Positions 1-12,167 are shown, counted from the first letter of the stretch. The stretch is 64,000 nt of DNA from Hypericum androsaemum (GCA_963995505.1 OZ023182.1:8858707-8922706), one strand, 5' to 3'. Notes: generated by a model not told the origin, from the sequence alone. Program-made: numbers and translations.

Positions 1-3000
1 TCTGAGCTATTCAGCTTCTTCCCCAGCTTTGTCTAGCGCTAAAAACTCCGACTCCATGGTGGATCGAGCTATGCATGTTTGTTTAGAGGACTTCCAAGAC
101 ACGGCTCCTCCTCCTATGGTGAATACGTATCCACTCGTGGATTTGGAGTCCTTTGTGTCTGATATCCAGTTTGCGTCACTGTATCCTTCTAATACAGCTG
201 GATATTTAGCATAATGTATGCCATGGTTTATGGTATGTTTTAAATACCGTAAAACCCTTTCTAGAGCTAGCCAGTGATCCTTTCCTGGATTACTTGTGAA
301 TCTGCTAAGTTTACTAACTGAGTACGCAATATCGGGGCGAGTGCAGTTTGTTAAATACATCAAGCTCCCGATAATTTGCGCATACTTCAGTTGAGATACT
401 GGGTCCCCTCGATTCTTGGCTAAGTGTAGATTCAAATCTACTGGAGTCTTAACCAGAGGTTTGTCAAAAGCTTCAAATTTTTTGAGCACGCTTTCCACGT
501 AGTGGGATTGTGTCAAGATAATTTTGTCAGCTTTCCTAGAAATTTTTATTCCTAGTATAACCTCTTTATTGCTTTCCGTAATTAGTAAGTCATCTACGTC
601 GAGACATACAATTACGTAAGCTTCAGGTGTGCCCTTAATGTAAACACATTTATCGCACTCATTGATCTTAAATCTATTTGACATCATTGTTCTGTCAAAT
701 TTCTCGTGCCACTGTTTCGGCGCTTGTTTTAGCCCGTATAGTGACTTAACTAATCGGCACACTTTATGCTCTTGACCGGGAGCTACAAACTCTTCAGGTT
801 GCTCCATGTATATCTCCTCTTCCAGTTCTCCATTTAGGAGAGCTATTTTTACGTCCATTTGGTGGATCTCGAGGTTATAGAGTGCTGCAACAGTTATGAG
901 TACTCTAATTGATGTGATTCGTGTGACCGGTGAATACGTGTCAAAGAAATCATATCCCTCCTTCTGTTTGAACTCCTTAGCTACCAATCGAGCTTTGTAC
1001 TTATCGATTGATCCATCAGCTTTGTATTTCCTTTTTAGTATCCACCTGCATCCCAAAGGTTTGCAGCCCGGTGGGAGATCCACGATTTCTCACGTGTGAT
1101 TTTGCATAATGGATTCTATCTCACTATTGATAGCTTCCTTCCAGAGAGGAGCATCTGGACTGGACAATGCCTCTTGAATTATCCTGGGTTCATATTCTAA
1201 CGCATAGTTTAGATAGCCCGGACCAAAGGATTTGGTTACCTTTGTCCGTTTACTACGTCTAGGTTCATCATTTTCCTGATTGGACCCTTCTGTAGTCTCG
1301 TGAGCCCTTTTCTTTGAGCTTCCTTCCTTTCTTTCCTTATTAGAAAAGCTATTCTCAAAGAACGTTGCGTTCCTTGATTCTATGACCATTCCCGTGTTTA
1401 TCTCAGGGTCTTCAGATTTATGCACCAAAAATCGATAAGCACTACTATTTTGTGCATATCCGATAAAGATGCAATCAATGGTCTTGAGTCCTATTCTCAC
1501 CTGCTTAGGCTTAGGTACTTCGACCTTTGCTAGGCACCTCCACACTTTAAGGTAACCGTAAGAAGGCTTCCTTCCTTTCCATAGTTCATATGGGGTTTTA
1601 TCCCTTTTTTTGTGTGACAATTTGTTTAGAATGTGGTTAGCTGAGAGCACAGCTTCCCCCCACATGTTCTGGGGTAAGCCCGAGCTAATCAACATAGCGT
1701 TCATCATCTCTTTAAGAGTTCAATTTTTGCGTTCAGCTACGCCATTTGATTGAGGTGAATATGGAGCAGTCGTCTGATGAATAATGCCATGTTCTTGACA
1801 GAGTTTCTCAAACGGAGCTACATATTCTCCTCCTCGATCACTTCGGATCATTTTAATTTTCACGCTGAGTTGATTTTCAACCTCATTCTTATATCTCTTA
1901 AAGGCATCAAGAGCTTCGTCTTTTCCCTTTAGGAGATACACGTAACAGTATCTCGTGTAATCATCGATAAACGTGATGAAATATTTCTTCCTGCCTTTAG
2001 TTTGCACGTGTTTCATATCGCAAGTGTCCGTATGAATTAACTCTAAAGGCGTAGTACTTCTTTCCACCGAATGGAAAGGTGCTTTGGTCATTTTAGCCTC
2101 CACACATACTTCGTATTTATCAGATGGGTCGAACTCTAGATTCGGTAATAAATTTAAACTTACTAACTTTCTTAGTGAGTTTAGATTTACGTGTCCTAAT
2201 CTACCATGCCATAAATTAGAACACTCGGCCAAGTAAGAAGAAGCATTAACTTTATTTTTACCGTTAAATGTGCGATGTACAGTTATTACATTCATCTTAA
2301 ATAGCCCCCTTTCTAGATAACCATTTCCTATGAATTGACCCGCTTTGGTCAGTACAAACTTATCTGCCTCAAATACAAGCTTAAGACCGGCTTTGCTTAA
2401 CAGTGAGCTAGAAACTAAGTTCTTGCGGATGTCCGGGACATGCAGCACATCCTTGAGGGTCAGCTTCAGGACCACCTTACCCAGACCTACGATCTTGGAC
2501 GTTGAGGAGTTTCCCATGAACAGCTTTCTGCCGGTGATCGGGATATAGTTCGAGAACATCTCCTTATCCGAGCAGATGTGGCGGGTAGCTCTAGTGTCCA
2601 CGAACCACTCTCTTGGATTGTCCACCAGGTTGGCTTCAAACACCACAGCTGACAGATCCATCTGGGATAAGTCTTCAGCCAGGTTAGCCTTTCCTTGGTC
2701 GTCCTTCTTCGGCTGGCGATAGTCCTTAGCCATGTGGCCGGGTTTGCCGCAGTTGTAGCAGTCACCCTTGATCTTCTTATTCTTTTTCTTCTTGGGCTCT
2801 TGCTTCTCCTGCTTATCCCCGGACTTCTTCCTCTTCTTGCCACTTTTTCCCTCAGCGAGGTGCACGGTGGTCTCAGAGTTGGCCTTGCCTTGCTTGACTT
2901 CAGACTTTTGGTTATCTTCCTCGATCCTAAGTCTCACGATCAGGTCTTCTAGGCTCATGTCCTTCCTCTTGTGCTTGAGGTAGCTCTTGAAATCCTTTCA

Positions 3001-3234
3001 GAGCGGGGGGAGCTTCTCGATCATCGCAACTACTTGGAAGGACTCGCTGAGTTGCATCCCTTCGGCTTGGATCTCATGGAGGATCAGCTGCAGCTCCTGC
3101 ACTTGGTCGATGACCTTCTTAGAGTTCACCATCTTGAAGTCGAGGAATCGTCCGACGATGAATTTCTTCGTCCCGCCATCCTCCGTTTTATACTTCTTCT
3201 CGAGCGAACTCCACAGCTCCTTAGCGGTCTTGGC
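1..3234 (-). pseudogene. copia gag-pol polyprotein, copy A, with four features that kill it
   Basis: Read from right to left, it holds gag (to 2998) and a zinc knuckle [14 protein letters not shown] whose last Cys is now Tyr. Next come protease with VDTRAT in place of VDTGAT, integrase ending [10 protein letters not shown] and RNase H. All parts are in one frame, interrupted by in-frame TGA codons at 2998, 1720 and 1090; the one at 1720 is also present in copy B at 20621. The RT metal-binding box reads DVDD where copy B has YVDD. Relative to copy B, 66 bp of RT are missing near 560, between two TA dinucleotides. The N-terminus of gag is absent. No active protein is expected. Confidence 0.92.
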
Positions 3235-3775
3235 ACAACGACTGCTAGGGCGTTTCCAAGAATGTTGCACACGTATCTCAAAACTTTCGGGCGAACTCTT
3301 ATATACCTAATCGGGGAGAGAAGAAGACAACTATTGCTAACGAATGCTTATGCAATGAGTTGCTGGGATGAGGATTATGGCAAGGGGGCAGACCTATTTA
3401 TAGGCTGGAGGAGGCAGGGAGGCTGCCACCTTCGTCCGCTCGGTCAGTAGGCTGTCTGGCTGCGCTCGTGGCCCTTCGGTGGCTTCTGGATCCTTCCAGG
3501 CGCGCCACAAAGCGCCCATTGCGACCTGCGTCCAATGCGCCATGCGCACACGCACATGCACGTGTACGTCGCAGCTAGCGGTGGGTCAGCCTTTAGGTAG
3601 TCAACCAACTTTGAGAGGTGAGGAGGGGAATTCCTTATAAACAAGGGAATCCTCCTTGCTCTAATCAATGTGGTATTGCACTTTTCCACTTCCCTTTTGG
3701 GCCTTCACTTTGGGCCATACAATTTTGGGCCATACAATTTTGGGCCAAATGTATTAAAATGCATTCAACCCAACA
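3235..3775 (-). repeat. partial 5' LTR of copia copy A
   Basis: It matches the LTRs at 17034-18007 and 22461-23141, including the reversed TATA region (cctatttatagg near 3396) and the terminal CCCAACA. It joins gag directly at about 3235. It lacks the central GC-rich block that the 17 kb LTR retains. Confidence 0.85.
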
Positions 3776-4330
3776 ATAATTTCATCTCTAATTGAAAAAC
3801 CTAAATATATTTATCTTCAAGTTAAAAGATGCCCGAAACACATAAATACGGATTACGCATGTAACTGAATTTTAAAGTAAACAGAAAGGCCTCCCTTTTT
3901 CTTGTGGACTTCCAGACACTTGTGAATCTTAACTTTAGGGCATTGCTTTATTTGAATCAACTGTTTAGTAGCTCACGTGGCTACCTGTTTCTCTCGTGAT
4001 CCTTGGACCTCCTATTGTATCTAGTCATAACAGAGCACAGAAAGAAAGTAACTATCTAATATCCCGACCGATTATCCGGACTGAATTAAATGGTGACAAA
4101 AATTTCCATACAATATTAAAAGAACTTGATTAGATGCCCGCTTAGTCGGTTCTCAACTGTGCATAGGTTTTTCCCCTCTATCTATAGCCACCTAGATCAT
4201 CGATTTGACTAATCAATTGCCGTGTGTTTTCAGTTTATGTAAATTAGTTTCTATTCACCCTAAAAAATATAAATTAACTCATATGTCCACTCTCACTTCT
4301 TAGATATTTGTCCTCAACAAAAAAATTCTT
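3776..4330. other. intergenic, no gene seen
   Basis: AT-rich sequence with no reading frame or repeat that I can assign. It separates the copia LTR from the duplicated host segment. Confidence 0.5.
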
Positions 4331-4434
4331 ATTGTAACTTCTTGGCATATTTATTGTGAGGAGTAATAATATATTTATTCACCAGTAAAAAACTTAGCTA
4401 TTATTGAAACAAAAAATATAGACTAGGACATCAA

Positions 4435-4540
4435 GTGCCAAAGACTATTTGGCTTAGCGACATAGACGTTGGAGAATTTGACGGAGGTACAGGGTTCAAA
4501 ACCTCACGTATTCTTGGTGTAATTTATCTTTAAAAAAAAA
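4435..4540 (+). mobile_element. short tRNA-type SINE with target-site duplication
   Basis: A 106 bp insert has a pol III box A-like motif (tggcttagcga at 4450) and a box B-like motif (ggttcaaaacc at 4493), and ends in a run of A. It is flanked by an 11 bp direct repeat, taggacatcaa (4424-4434 and 4541-4551). The duplicate segment near 16116 has a single copy of this site and no insert, so it is the empty site. Box positions and A-tail fit plant SINEs; the family was not identified. Confidence 0.75.
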
Positions 4541-4619
4541 TAGGACATCAAAGGTAACCTTTTTTCTGTTAGTTGCCAAACTTTAATACTACAATATCTC
4601 TCGAATTCCAACCTCACGG

Positions 4620-4626
4620 CTATATA
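4620..4626 (+). promoter_or_regulatory. probable TATA box of the DUF1677 gene
   Basis: Sequence tatatat lies about 40 bp before the ATG and is conserved in the duplicate at about 16204. This puts the start site very close to the ATG, so the 5' UTR would be short. Confidence 0.5.
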
Positions 4627-4663
4627 TTCTCCACGATATTAAAGTAGAGAAACAACAATAGGA

Positions 4664-5185
4664 ATGTCATCCTCTAGTAAACAACCAAAACTCTCAATGG
4701 AAACCCTCCAAAGAACAATATCCGACATCTCCTTACAAGTACTTGCATCCCAAGAAACCAACAACAACAACATCAACCCTCATGGCCATGACCACCAACT
4801 CCCTCCGATCTCGGAGGTAGAAGAAGCCAAATGCGAGTGCTGTGGGATGTCCGAGGAGTGCACGCCGGAGTACATCGCCCGAGTGCGGAGCAGCTTCACA
4901 GGGAAGCTGATCTGCGGGCTCTGCGCCGAGGCGGTGACCGGGGAGATGGAGAAGAACGGAGGGCTGAAAGAGGAGGCTTTGGAGGAGCACATGAGCGCAT
5001 GTGTTCAGTTTAATAGGATCGGCAGGAGCCACCCCGTTTTGTACCAAGCTCAGGCGATGAGGGAGATATTGAAGAAGAGTAAGAGCTCGAGTGGCCATAG
5101 GAAAGTTGGTGGTGGTCTTGCTAGGAGCTCAAGTTGTATTTCTACCATTACAAGGGAGATTAATCAACGTAGAACCAATAATTAA
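4664..5185 (+). CDS. DUF1677 family protein, 173 aa
   Basis: A single-exon frame starts at ATG 4664, just after a TATA-like element. The N-terminal 50 residues are Ser/Asn/His-rich and probably disordered. The conserved core is about residues 56-130: a Cys cluster C57-x-C59-C60, then C66, then CGLC (C84, C87), then HMSAC with C113. This layout suggests metal binding and is typical of the plant DUF1677 family, whose biochemical role is not established. The C-terminus is basic and Ser-rich. The length is normal for the family and I see no break. A decayed paralogue lies at 16247-23327; it has lost two core cysteines, so this copy is probably the functional one. Confidence 0.88.
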   Translation: MSSSSKQPKLSMETLQRTISDISLQVLASQETNNNNINPHGHDHQLPPISEVEEAKCECCGMSEECTPEYIARVRSSFTGKLICGLCAEAVTGEMEKNGGLKEEALEEHMSACVQFNRIGRSHPVLYQAQAMREILKKSKSSSGHRKVGGGLARSSSCISTITREINQRRTNN

Positions 5186-5880
5186 TCTTTATCTCGCGCT
5201 CGTATATCAACTGACAAGATCTACTGACAAATAAATAAATTGTATTAGTTATATAAATAATTAGTTTCCTCAATCTGGATTGGTTATGTTAATTATTGCT
5301 TTATTTATGGAAAGTCTTTCCTTTCCGTACACATGTAACCCTTTGTCAGTAATAAATTACTATGTTTTATTATGGAATTTAATTATTGTGAACTATTCGT
5401 TCCGAGTTAACAATTTAATGTTTTATTTTCTGATGAAAAGTTTTAATTCTCTGGTACCATTAATGTACAAGTAAAGTTATGATTACTTTTGGGATATGCA
5501 AGTAACGTTGAGACTACTTTTCAACGCAAGGGCGGTGGGCTTTACCCCTGGCCTAGCCCACTTACTTGTACACATAGCTAAATGAAGTGATTTTTCCAAG
5601 TAGATACACTTCCTAAGACAAGTTGTATCGTTAGAAACTTGGATTCAATTAAGTCTCATCGGGCTCACGTTCGAGTTCCACATCCCGATGATAGGTGGCG
5701 GAGTCACCGGGACAACCAAGGTCGAGTTCCTCATAGCAACGTTCATCCCTTTTCGTCTACAGCGGCGCTGAGCGAAGGACGAGGAAGAAGACCTCCGGAT
5801 CCGGAGGGAACAAGGACAGGAATGCGAGCTTGTGGTACTTGTCGTTAGGAGATTTGAAGATTGAAGAATAATTTTTAAAA
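5186..5880 (+). other. 3' flank of the DUF1677 gene, conserved in the duplicate
   Basis: Noncoding and AT-rich. It is recognisable again at 23328-23990, including an unusual GC-rich island (about 5650-5840). Short frames in it are not conserved between the copies. Confidence 0.55.
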
Positions 5881-6125
5881 TAGCAATGACCGCAATCGTA
5901 ATTTGTGTATATGATCTAAGTTGTAAGAATAATGTTGCTCACATGTTATCTAAAAATTTTAGATTAAAAATAAAATTTTAACATGGTATAAAAATTGATA
6001 AAAATAATAATCCGTCATTGTACTTGCACATTAGACAAAATCAAACCATTGAACTAAAATATTGACATGAGATGGATAATGGATTATGGATCACATGTTT
6101 TAGAAAGAAATTATGGGTCACATGT

Positions 6126-7590
6126 TATTTTTTTGAGGGAAATGGATCGATACATTTCAAAGTGCAGAACTTGGAAATAGTGGGGGTGATACTATTTCGA
6201 AAGTCATATATCTGACCTATGCACTTATAGTTACCACAACAAGTAGAGGTTGGATTCTAAATTCTTAATAGACTTATAGCTTTGTAGAATGCATTGTGGA
6301 CATTCTTGATAAGTCTACATATGCAAGTAGAGAAGTGAGAGGCCGATTCTTAGGAATTATCTCGGTAAAATCCTAGAGTACTTGTAAACACTGCGATTCA
6401 GCATAAGGTCCAATTCAAAGATGCTGCCAAAGATTAAAGAAGCAAAAAATCATACCCGACGAGAATATGATTCCTTAGAGTTTCATGTTCAACCATAAGT
6501 TAAAGGCCTAGTCCACTTGGCCACAGTATTATTCCCGTCTAATGCTACCTCGATATCGGTCATTGCCATGGCAAGAGGAGTGATTGTAGTCGCAAGGCTT
6601 GCCGGTGCTGATGCAGAAAGCTCCGAGCACCTGTCACTCGCCGGCGAACCCAACTCCCAAGAACCCACGATGGGTCGAAGGAGGAGCAGCTGTTTCAATT
6701 TACGGGGGTAGCCTTCATCTTCTCTGATCATTATTCCAACGAACACTAACTTCAACCATCACCTCCGACTATCTCCGGTCATCTTTCCGGTGACCATCAA
6801 AATAAATCCAGATAGCTAACACATCTTTCTGGCGAAGATTTGATACATCCACCACAAATCTATCAATCCGAGAAGTGATTTTCCTGCGAAGGCAACCATC
6901 GGATCTTTGGGTGACGGTCCCTAACTCTAACACATCTAAGCCTCTTATTGTTCCCATACTGAACGAAGAATTCCGGGCCCAGCAATGCCGCCCTCTTGCT
7001 TCTCTCCTCTCTCTCCATAATTTGCCAATCCAACACGAAAAAAACCAAGAGATAAAGACCAAAACTTTGAAGTTAAATACCCCCAAAAGTTTGAAAGCCC
7101 TAAAGGATGAGAATTAGCATATAAATGTTGACCCACAACAGGTGACACCAGGACTTTTGAAATGAACTTGTCCTGCGGCTGTGGGCCCAGGTTTCGCCGC
7201 GGGAACCACAGATGGCCACAGGTCCTCCTCTTGGGGTTGTCGGCAAGGGAGCTCCCGCCTCCTGAGTCTTCACCATGTGGGTTAGCGAGCAGCGACGTCG
7301 AACGCCAGCCCCAGCTACGATGATGGAGACGAAGACTCAATTTTTCATTTTAATTATTAATTGATTTGCTTCCTTTCAATTTCCGGTGAAGATCAATTGC
7401 AATTTGGGAATTTTCTACCGGAGGAGAAGACGATTGAGACTGATATTAATTTTTTTTAAGGATATATTATTAATTTTCTTGAAAAAATCGATTGATAATA
7501 TTTCTCAACGTCTATTTTACGAAATATCATAGTTCCGAGAATAATTTTCTTTAAATATTAATATTAGTTGTTTCTCCTATCCGCTGAATC
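6126..7590. other. intergenic, no gene supported
   Basis: Several short open frames exist on both strands (for example 6945-7340 minus), but none resembles a known protein. The segment does not recur elsewhere in the window. Confidence 0.5.
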
Positions 7591-7599
7591 TACGGAAGG

Positions 7600-7680
7600 A
7601 ATTTAATATAGATGCCGGTACAAAAGTCGCACCTGGCCCCACCTACATAATATTTTCAAGACCTAAGTTACCTTAAGATA
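7600..7680 (-). repeat. retrotransposon 3' fragment shared, inverted, with 24310-24425
   Basis: About 80 bp here (aggtggggcc in reverse, and the tatattaaattcctt stretch) reappear on the other strand at 24310-24425. The position just past the RNase H end of the minus-strand copia at 8115 suggests its 3' untranslated region, polypurine tract or LTR start. Confidence 0.5.
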
Positions 7681-7751
7681 GAATTAGTTTTAATTAAGAC
7701 ATTGATTTTATCGATAATAGCCCCATACCTCTCATGACTTTTTTAATTTTT

Positions 7752-8114
7752 GGATAAATTACCCCCTAGTTTCTGGTGTTTGGTCATCCTCCCTCTCGGA
7801 TCCTTGCATTTTCAAAAATAACTTTACCTTCCCTCAACTTTGGTTTTAGAAACTCTCGGGTCCCTGGCTGACGCCAGCACCCATTTTTTTTGATTTTTTG
7901 TCAAGAAAAATGACCAAAATACCCTTGAAGATGATAAGATTTTTTCTTTTTTGATGGTATTTTAGTCATTTTTATGAAAAAATGGGTACTGGCGTTAGCC
8001 AAGGATCTAAGAGTTTCTAAAACTAAAGTCGGGGGATGGTAACATTATTTTTAAAAATACAAGGACCCAAGAGGGAGGATGACCAAACACCAGAGACTAG
8101 GGGATAATTTACCC
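7752..8114. mobile_element. foldback MITE 1 (long terminal inverted repeats)
   Basis: The two ends are near-perfect inverted copies over about 50 bp (ctggtgtttggtcatcctcc at the left and its complement at the right). Weaker pairing continues inward (the left arm has tccctggctgacgccagcac). The flanks carry an imperfect 9 bp repeat (ttaattttt/ttaatctta), which would fit a Mutator-type target. It interrupts the RNase H end of the copia at 8115. A relative lies at 26963-27319. Confidence 0.75.
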
Positions 8115-9541
8115 TTAATCTTATCTCCCGATAATAATTTTGTCAACGGATTTGCTAGCATTTGATCTGTTGGGAGATACTCAAGGGTTATCTTTCCCTT
8201 TTTAATCATACTTCTAATATGATTATATCGCATAACTATGTATTTGCTATGGTTCGATATTCTCTCATTCTTTGCATTGTGAATGGCAGCTTGATTGTCA
8301 CAATACAAAGTTATAGGACCCTTCTTTGGTTCTATGAAAGAAATTGTTCTTAGGAATCTTTTAAACCATATAAGTTCCTTGCCTGCTATAGACATGGCTA
8401 TATATTCAGATTTCATAAAAGATAAAATAGCACAACTTTTCTTTTTTGATGCCCAAGAAACTATGGCACCTCCAACAGTAAATAACTATCCACTAGTAGA
8501 CTTAGAGTCATATGCATCCGATGCCCAATTTGCATCACTAAAGCATTCAAGTGTGGATGAGTTGCATTTATAATATAAACCATAATTTCTTGTTGATTTC
8601 AAGTATCTTAGTACTCGTTCTAGTTCCTTCTACTGTTCTTCACTTGGGTTGCTAGTAAATCTACTAAATATGCCAACAGAACATGCAAGATCGGGTCTTG
8701 TGTGATTCACCACATACATAATAATTTCGATTATTTTGGCATATTCTTCTTGATTTATAACTTCTCCTTTGTTAGGAACTAATTTCACATTTGGATTTAT
8801 GAGACTTGTACTGTCTGGTTCGTCAAAGTAATCAAACTCCTTCAACACGTTCTCAATGTAGTGAGATTGTGTTAGAATACAGGTTCTACCCATTTTGAGT
8901 ACTTTGACACCCAAGATGATATCCTTGGGACCTAAGTCCTTGATGTCAAAAACTTGCTTTAAGAAATCTTTAGTTTTATTTACATATTTCATGTCCGAAT
9001 CAAAGATAAGCAAGTCATCAATGTATAAAGTCACCACTACTTTATATTCTAGAGTAATTTTAGTAAAAATACAGCTTTCTACTTTGCTACTATTAAATTC
9101 AAACCTTTTAATCTCTTAAACTTTTTGTACCATTGCCTTGGTGCTTGTTTAAACCCGTAAAGAGACTTGTTTAATTTGCATACTTTATATTTTTCACCCT
9201 TAACAATATAACCTTTCGGTTTATGCAAATAAATCTTCTCATCCAAGTATCCATTTAAGAAAGTTGTTTTGACATCCATTTGATGAACCTCCAATCCATA
9301 AATGGATGCAATTGCAAACATGGTTCTTATAGACGTGAATTTCAAAATGGGAGAAAATGTCTCAAAATAATCAACTTCTTCCTTTTGACTATAACCTTTG
9401 GCTACTAATCTCTCTTTGTACTTATCAATAGTACCATCAATTTTAATTTTTTTTTCAAAACTCACTTGCAGCCGAGGGGTTTAGTCGTAGGGGGTAAATC
9501 AACTAGAGTTCAAGTTTGATTATCAAGTATGGACTTGATTT
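8115..9541 (-). pseudogene. copia reverse transcriptase-RNase H remnant
   Basis: RNase H (8115-8573) keeps SEYIAM and YCDNQAAIH. RT (8574-9465) keeps the catalytic YIDDLL near 9010-9030 and GFKQAPRQWY. It is broken by a frameshift around 9040-9080 and by several stops. The C-terminus runs straight into the foldback MITE at 8114. Confidence 0.88.
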
Positions 9542-9599
9542 CATCATCCATGGCTCTTTTCCACATATCAGAATCTGATTGTGTCATAGCTTCTTGAAT

Positions 9600-10640
9600 T
9601 ATTTTTGGATCCTCTTCCAACATCTATTTCAACATATCAAGACTAAAATTCTTTTCAATTCTATGTCTTTTGCTTTTCCTTAATTCGATTATTTCATCAT
9701 TCTCCGTCTCTTCTAAATTCTCATCATTCATAATTTTATTTCTAGATGCATGCTCATCAATATCAAGTTCACCAAATAAATTATTATTCAATTCTACCTT
9801 ATCAGCATCCCTAATATTCAAATGTTCATAAAATTTAGCATAAGCAGCTTCAAACACTGTATTATCACGAAGTCTAAAAAAATCTATATGCTTTACTCAT
9901 AGTAGAATAACCAATAAAAACTGATTTTACTACTTTGCTACCAATTTTTGGCCTTTTTAGAGTAACGTCAAACACATATGCAATACAACTCCATACTTGT
10001 AAATGTTTAATACTAGGCTTATGCCCAATAAATAATTCATATGGAGTTTCCATATTTTTCATGTTAACTATCCTGTTACTAATGTAACAAGAACTCAATA
10101 GAGCCTCTCCCCAATAACTCATTGGTAGCTTAGAGTGTATACGCATCGCACTAACCATTTTTATTAAGGATCAATTTTTTCTTTCGGCTACTTCATTTTG
10201 TGGTGGAGAATTAGGTACTGAAAATTCTCTAACAATTCTATTTTGCGAACAAAATGATATAAATTCGTTAGACAAATATTTACCATCCCTATCCGATCGC
10301 AACCACTTGCTCCTTAAATTAGTTTCATTCTCTACTTCCTTCTTGAAGATTTTAAATTTATTAAAGGCCTCATCTTTGGTTTTAAGCAAATACATATAAG
10401 TAAACTTAGAATAATCGTCAATAAATATTATAAATTTTTTTTTACCACCCTTAGTGATATGCTCTTTATTATCATAAATATTCATATAAATTAGTTCAAG
10501 TAACTTAGTTGATCTAACAACACTTTAAAAGACATTTTAGTCAACTTAGATTGAGCACAACATTCACATGTATTTGTAGTAAAAGTTTTCGACAATTATA
10601 GAATTAATTCTTTTTATCATGTGACTCATAGCATCTATTT
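9600..10640 (-). pseudogene. copia integrase remnant
   Basis: The catalytic core includes FIIFIDDYSKFTYMYLL and the WLRSDRDGKYLSNEF region, followed by the C-terminal YELFIGHKPSIKHLQVW. An acidic linker to RT lies at 9624-9857. Stops and frameshifts separate the parts. Confidence 0.85.
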
Positions 10641-10649
10641 CAACATGTC

Positions 10650-11410
10650 CTAATCTATAATGCCAATTAATATGCTCATCAATATTAAATAAAAATTAGA
10701 GAAGTAAACGAAAGATATGGCTTTATTGTAGTCAACATTCAACAAGTACATATTGTCTTTCATGTAGCCTTTTCCTACAAATTTTTCATTCTTAGTGATA
10801 GTCACTTTTTGGGCTACAAAGGCTACTTTGAAACCATTTTTGTCTAATTTATGGATGGATACAAGATTCTTTCGCATAGCGGGAATATAATACACATTTT
10901 TTAAAGTAATATTATTTCCCGATGTGAGGTGAAGAACAACGATTCCTATGCCAAAAACTTCGCTTGAAAGAAGTATTTCCCATTAAACGAATTTGGCCTC
11001 TTTCATCACTTCATATGTCTTGAATAAACTTTCGTTTGGTGTGACAAGGCAGGTAGCACCCGAATCAATCCACCAATTAGTAGTCATGTCATTGACAAGG
11101 CAAACTTTGGACATAACAGCCATAAAATCTTTCTCGTCAATAATATTTGTTTATTCCTTTTTCTTCTCACCTTTTTGATGACGACATTCTCTAGCATAGT
11201 GAGCAGATTTTCTACACACAAAGCATTTAACCTTCTTCTTCTTTTCATTGTTCTCATTCCCATCTCCCTTGAAAATTTTTCTTTTTTTGAACTTTCCTTG
11301 GTTGCCCTTAGAAGTTCTTTGAGGGTTCTTTTCATCAACATGATTCACACCATCATTCTTCAAAGAAACTGAATCATCTCTTTTGAGACTTTCGATCTCA
11401 ATTTGAATAC
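10650..11410 (-). pseudogene. copia gag zinc knuckle and protease remnant
   Basis: The zinc knuckle (CFVCRKSAHYARECRHQ, near 11170-11230) is followed by the protease motif WWIDSGATCLV (near 11050-11090) and a gag-pre-integrase stretch (YYIPAMRKNLVSIHKLD). Gag is cut at 11411 by the LTR element and resumes at 14045. Confidence 0.85.
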
Positions 11411-11415
11411 CCTAT

Positions 11416-12153
11416 TGATGTGAACACGTCCACTATGGAGTTACAAGACCCACAACCTGTTCAAGTTCCACTTGGACCAATCACAAGAGCAGGAGCAAAG
11501 ATGCTTCAAGCTGAGCTCAACGGATTAATTCAAGGGATTTGGACCACAACCAGTTCGTGTAGGCCCGTGGACATCCATGCAAAGCCCATGCACGTGATTG
11601 GAGTTATTTTGGACGCCTAAAGGAGTAGAACCAAGATTCCTACTTTTTAGGAATAAGAGTTATCCAAACTTTTTATAACTTTTTAGGAATAAGAGTTATC
11701 CAATAGTGGATAATGATTGTATTTTTCAATTCTTAGGATAAACATTCGTTTTAGAACTAGTTTAAGTAGTATGATAAGTTTGGAGCTCTTCAGGACTTAT
11801 CTTGTTGACTTTGGAGTCTATCCAGGTCAGTTTTAACCTCTATATAAGGAGGGCCACGAATTCAATAAAGGCATCATCTTTTGGCATAAGAAAATTCGTG
11901 AGTCTTTGATACTCTTGTTGTTCTTGCGGGCTGGATTGCTTAGCTAGGGCGTTTGTACTTATCAAACGGAATTCCCATCTCCGTTTGTGGCGTATTCGAT
12001 TCAAGATCAAGGTTCGCGTTCTCACCATTGCTACGGGTCAAAGTTAACCAACACTAAGGTTCGGTGCAAGGCGCAAAGCGACGGGTCAAGATCAACCATC
12101 ATCCGAAAGTAGACGGTCCGAGTTGGTGCGAGTTCCTGACGGGATTCATATCA
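11416..12153 (+). repeat. 5' LTR of the 2.6 kb element
   Basis: It carries a TATA region (cctctatataagg near 11839) and a downstream aataaa signal (near 11862), so transcription would start within the LTR. It starts TGATGTGAA and ends TTCATATCA. Confidence 0.93.
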
Positions 12154-12155
12154 TT

Positions 12156-12167
12156 TGGTATCAGAGC
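12156..12167 (+). other. primer-binding site (initiator Met tRNA)
   Basis: tggtatcagagc starts two bases after the LTR end. It is the usual complement of the 3' end of plant initiator methionine tRNA. Confidence 0.85.

Larger units (their letters stand above)
1..3775 (-). mobile_element. Ty1/copia retrotransposon copy A, partial (cut by left window edge)
   Basis: The coding order on the minus strand is gag, protease, integrase, reverse transcriptase, RNase H, which is the Ty1/copia order. It is close in sequence to the complete element at 17034-23141, so the two are one family. The 3' end lies beyond the window. The 5' side ends in a partial LTR (about 3235-3775) that finishes in the same CCCAACA as the complete copy. 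The start of gag, the primer-binding region and one end of the LTR are missing between about 3232 and 3236. Confidence 0.93.
4330..6125 (+). repeat. segmental duplication, copy 1 (DUF1677 gene and flanks)
   Basis: The promoter side, the coding sequence and about 1 kb of downstream sequence recur at about 16029-24295, where they are interrupted by two large insertions. Shared landmarks are the cttcttggcatatttattg block upstream (4338 and 16029), the gene itself, and the gtggcggagtcaccggg block downstream (about 5696 and 23812). The copies differ by many substitutions and short indels, so the duplication is not recent. Confidence 0.85.

Noticed and set aside
4780..5098. Open frames on the minus strand and in frame 2 across the DUF1677 gene
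   Set aside because: They overlap a well-conserved gene and have no family pattern; they are antisense shadows caused by GC-rich coding sequence.
4664..5185. FCS-like zinc finger (FLZ, DUF581) assignment
   Set aside because: The cysteine order CxCC...CGLC and the EAV text fit DUF1677; the FLZ motif FCS and its spacing are absent.
5650..5750. tRNA-like segment with two gttcgag-type box B motifs, conserved in both duplicate copies
   Set aside because: No cloverleaf with paired acceptor and anticodon arms could be drawn, and box A is missing.
6945..7340. 131-codon frame on the minus strand
   Set aside because: No family resemblance, no duplicate, and the start is not supported; probably chance in a GC-richer patch.
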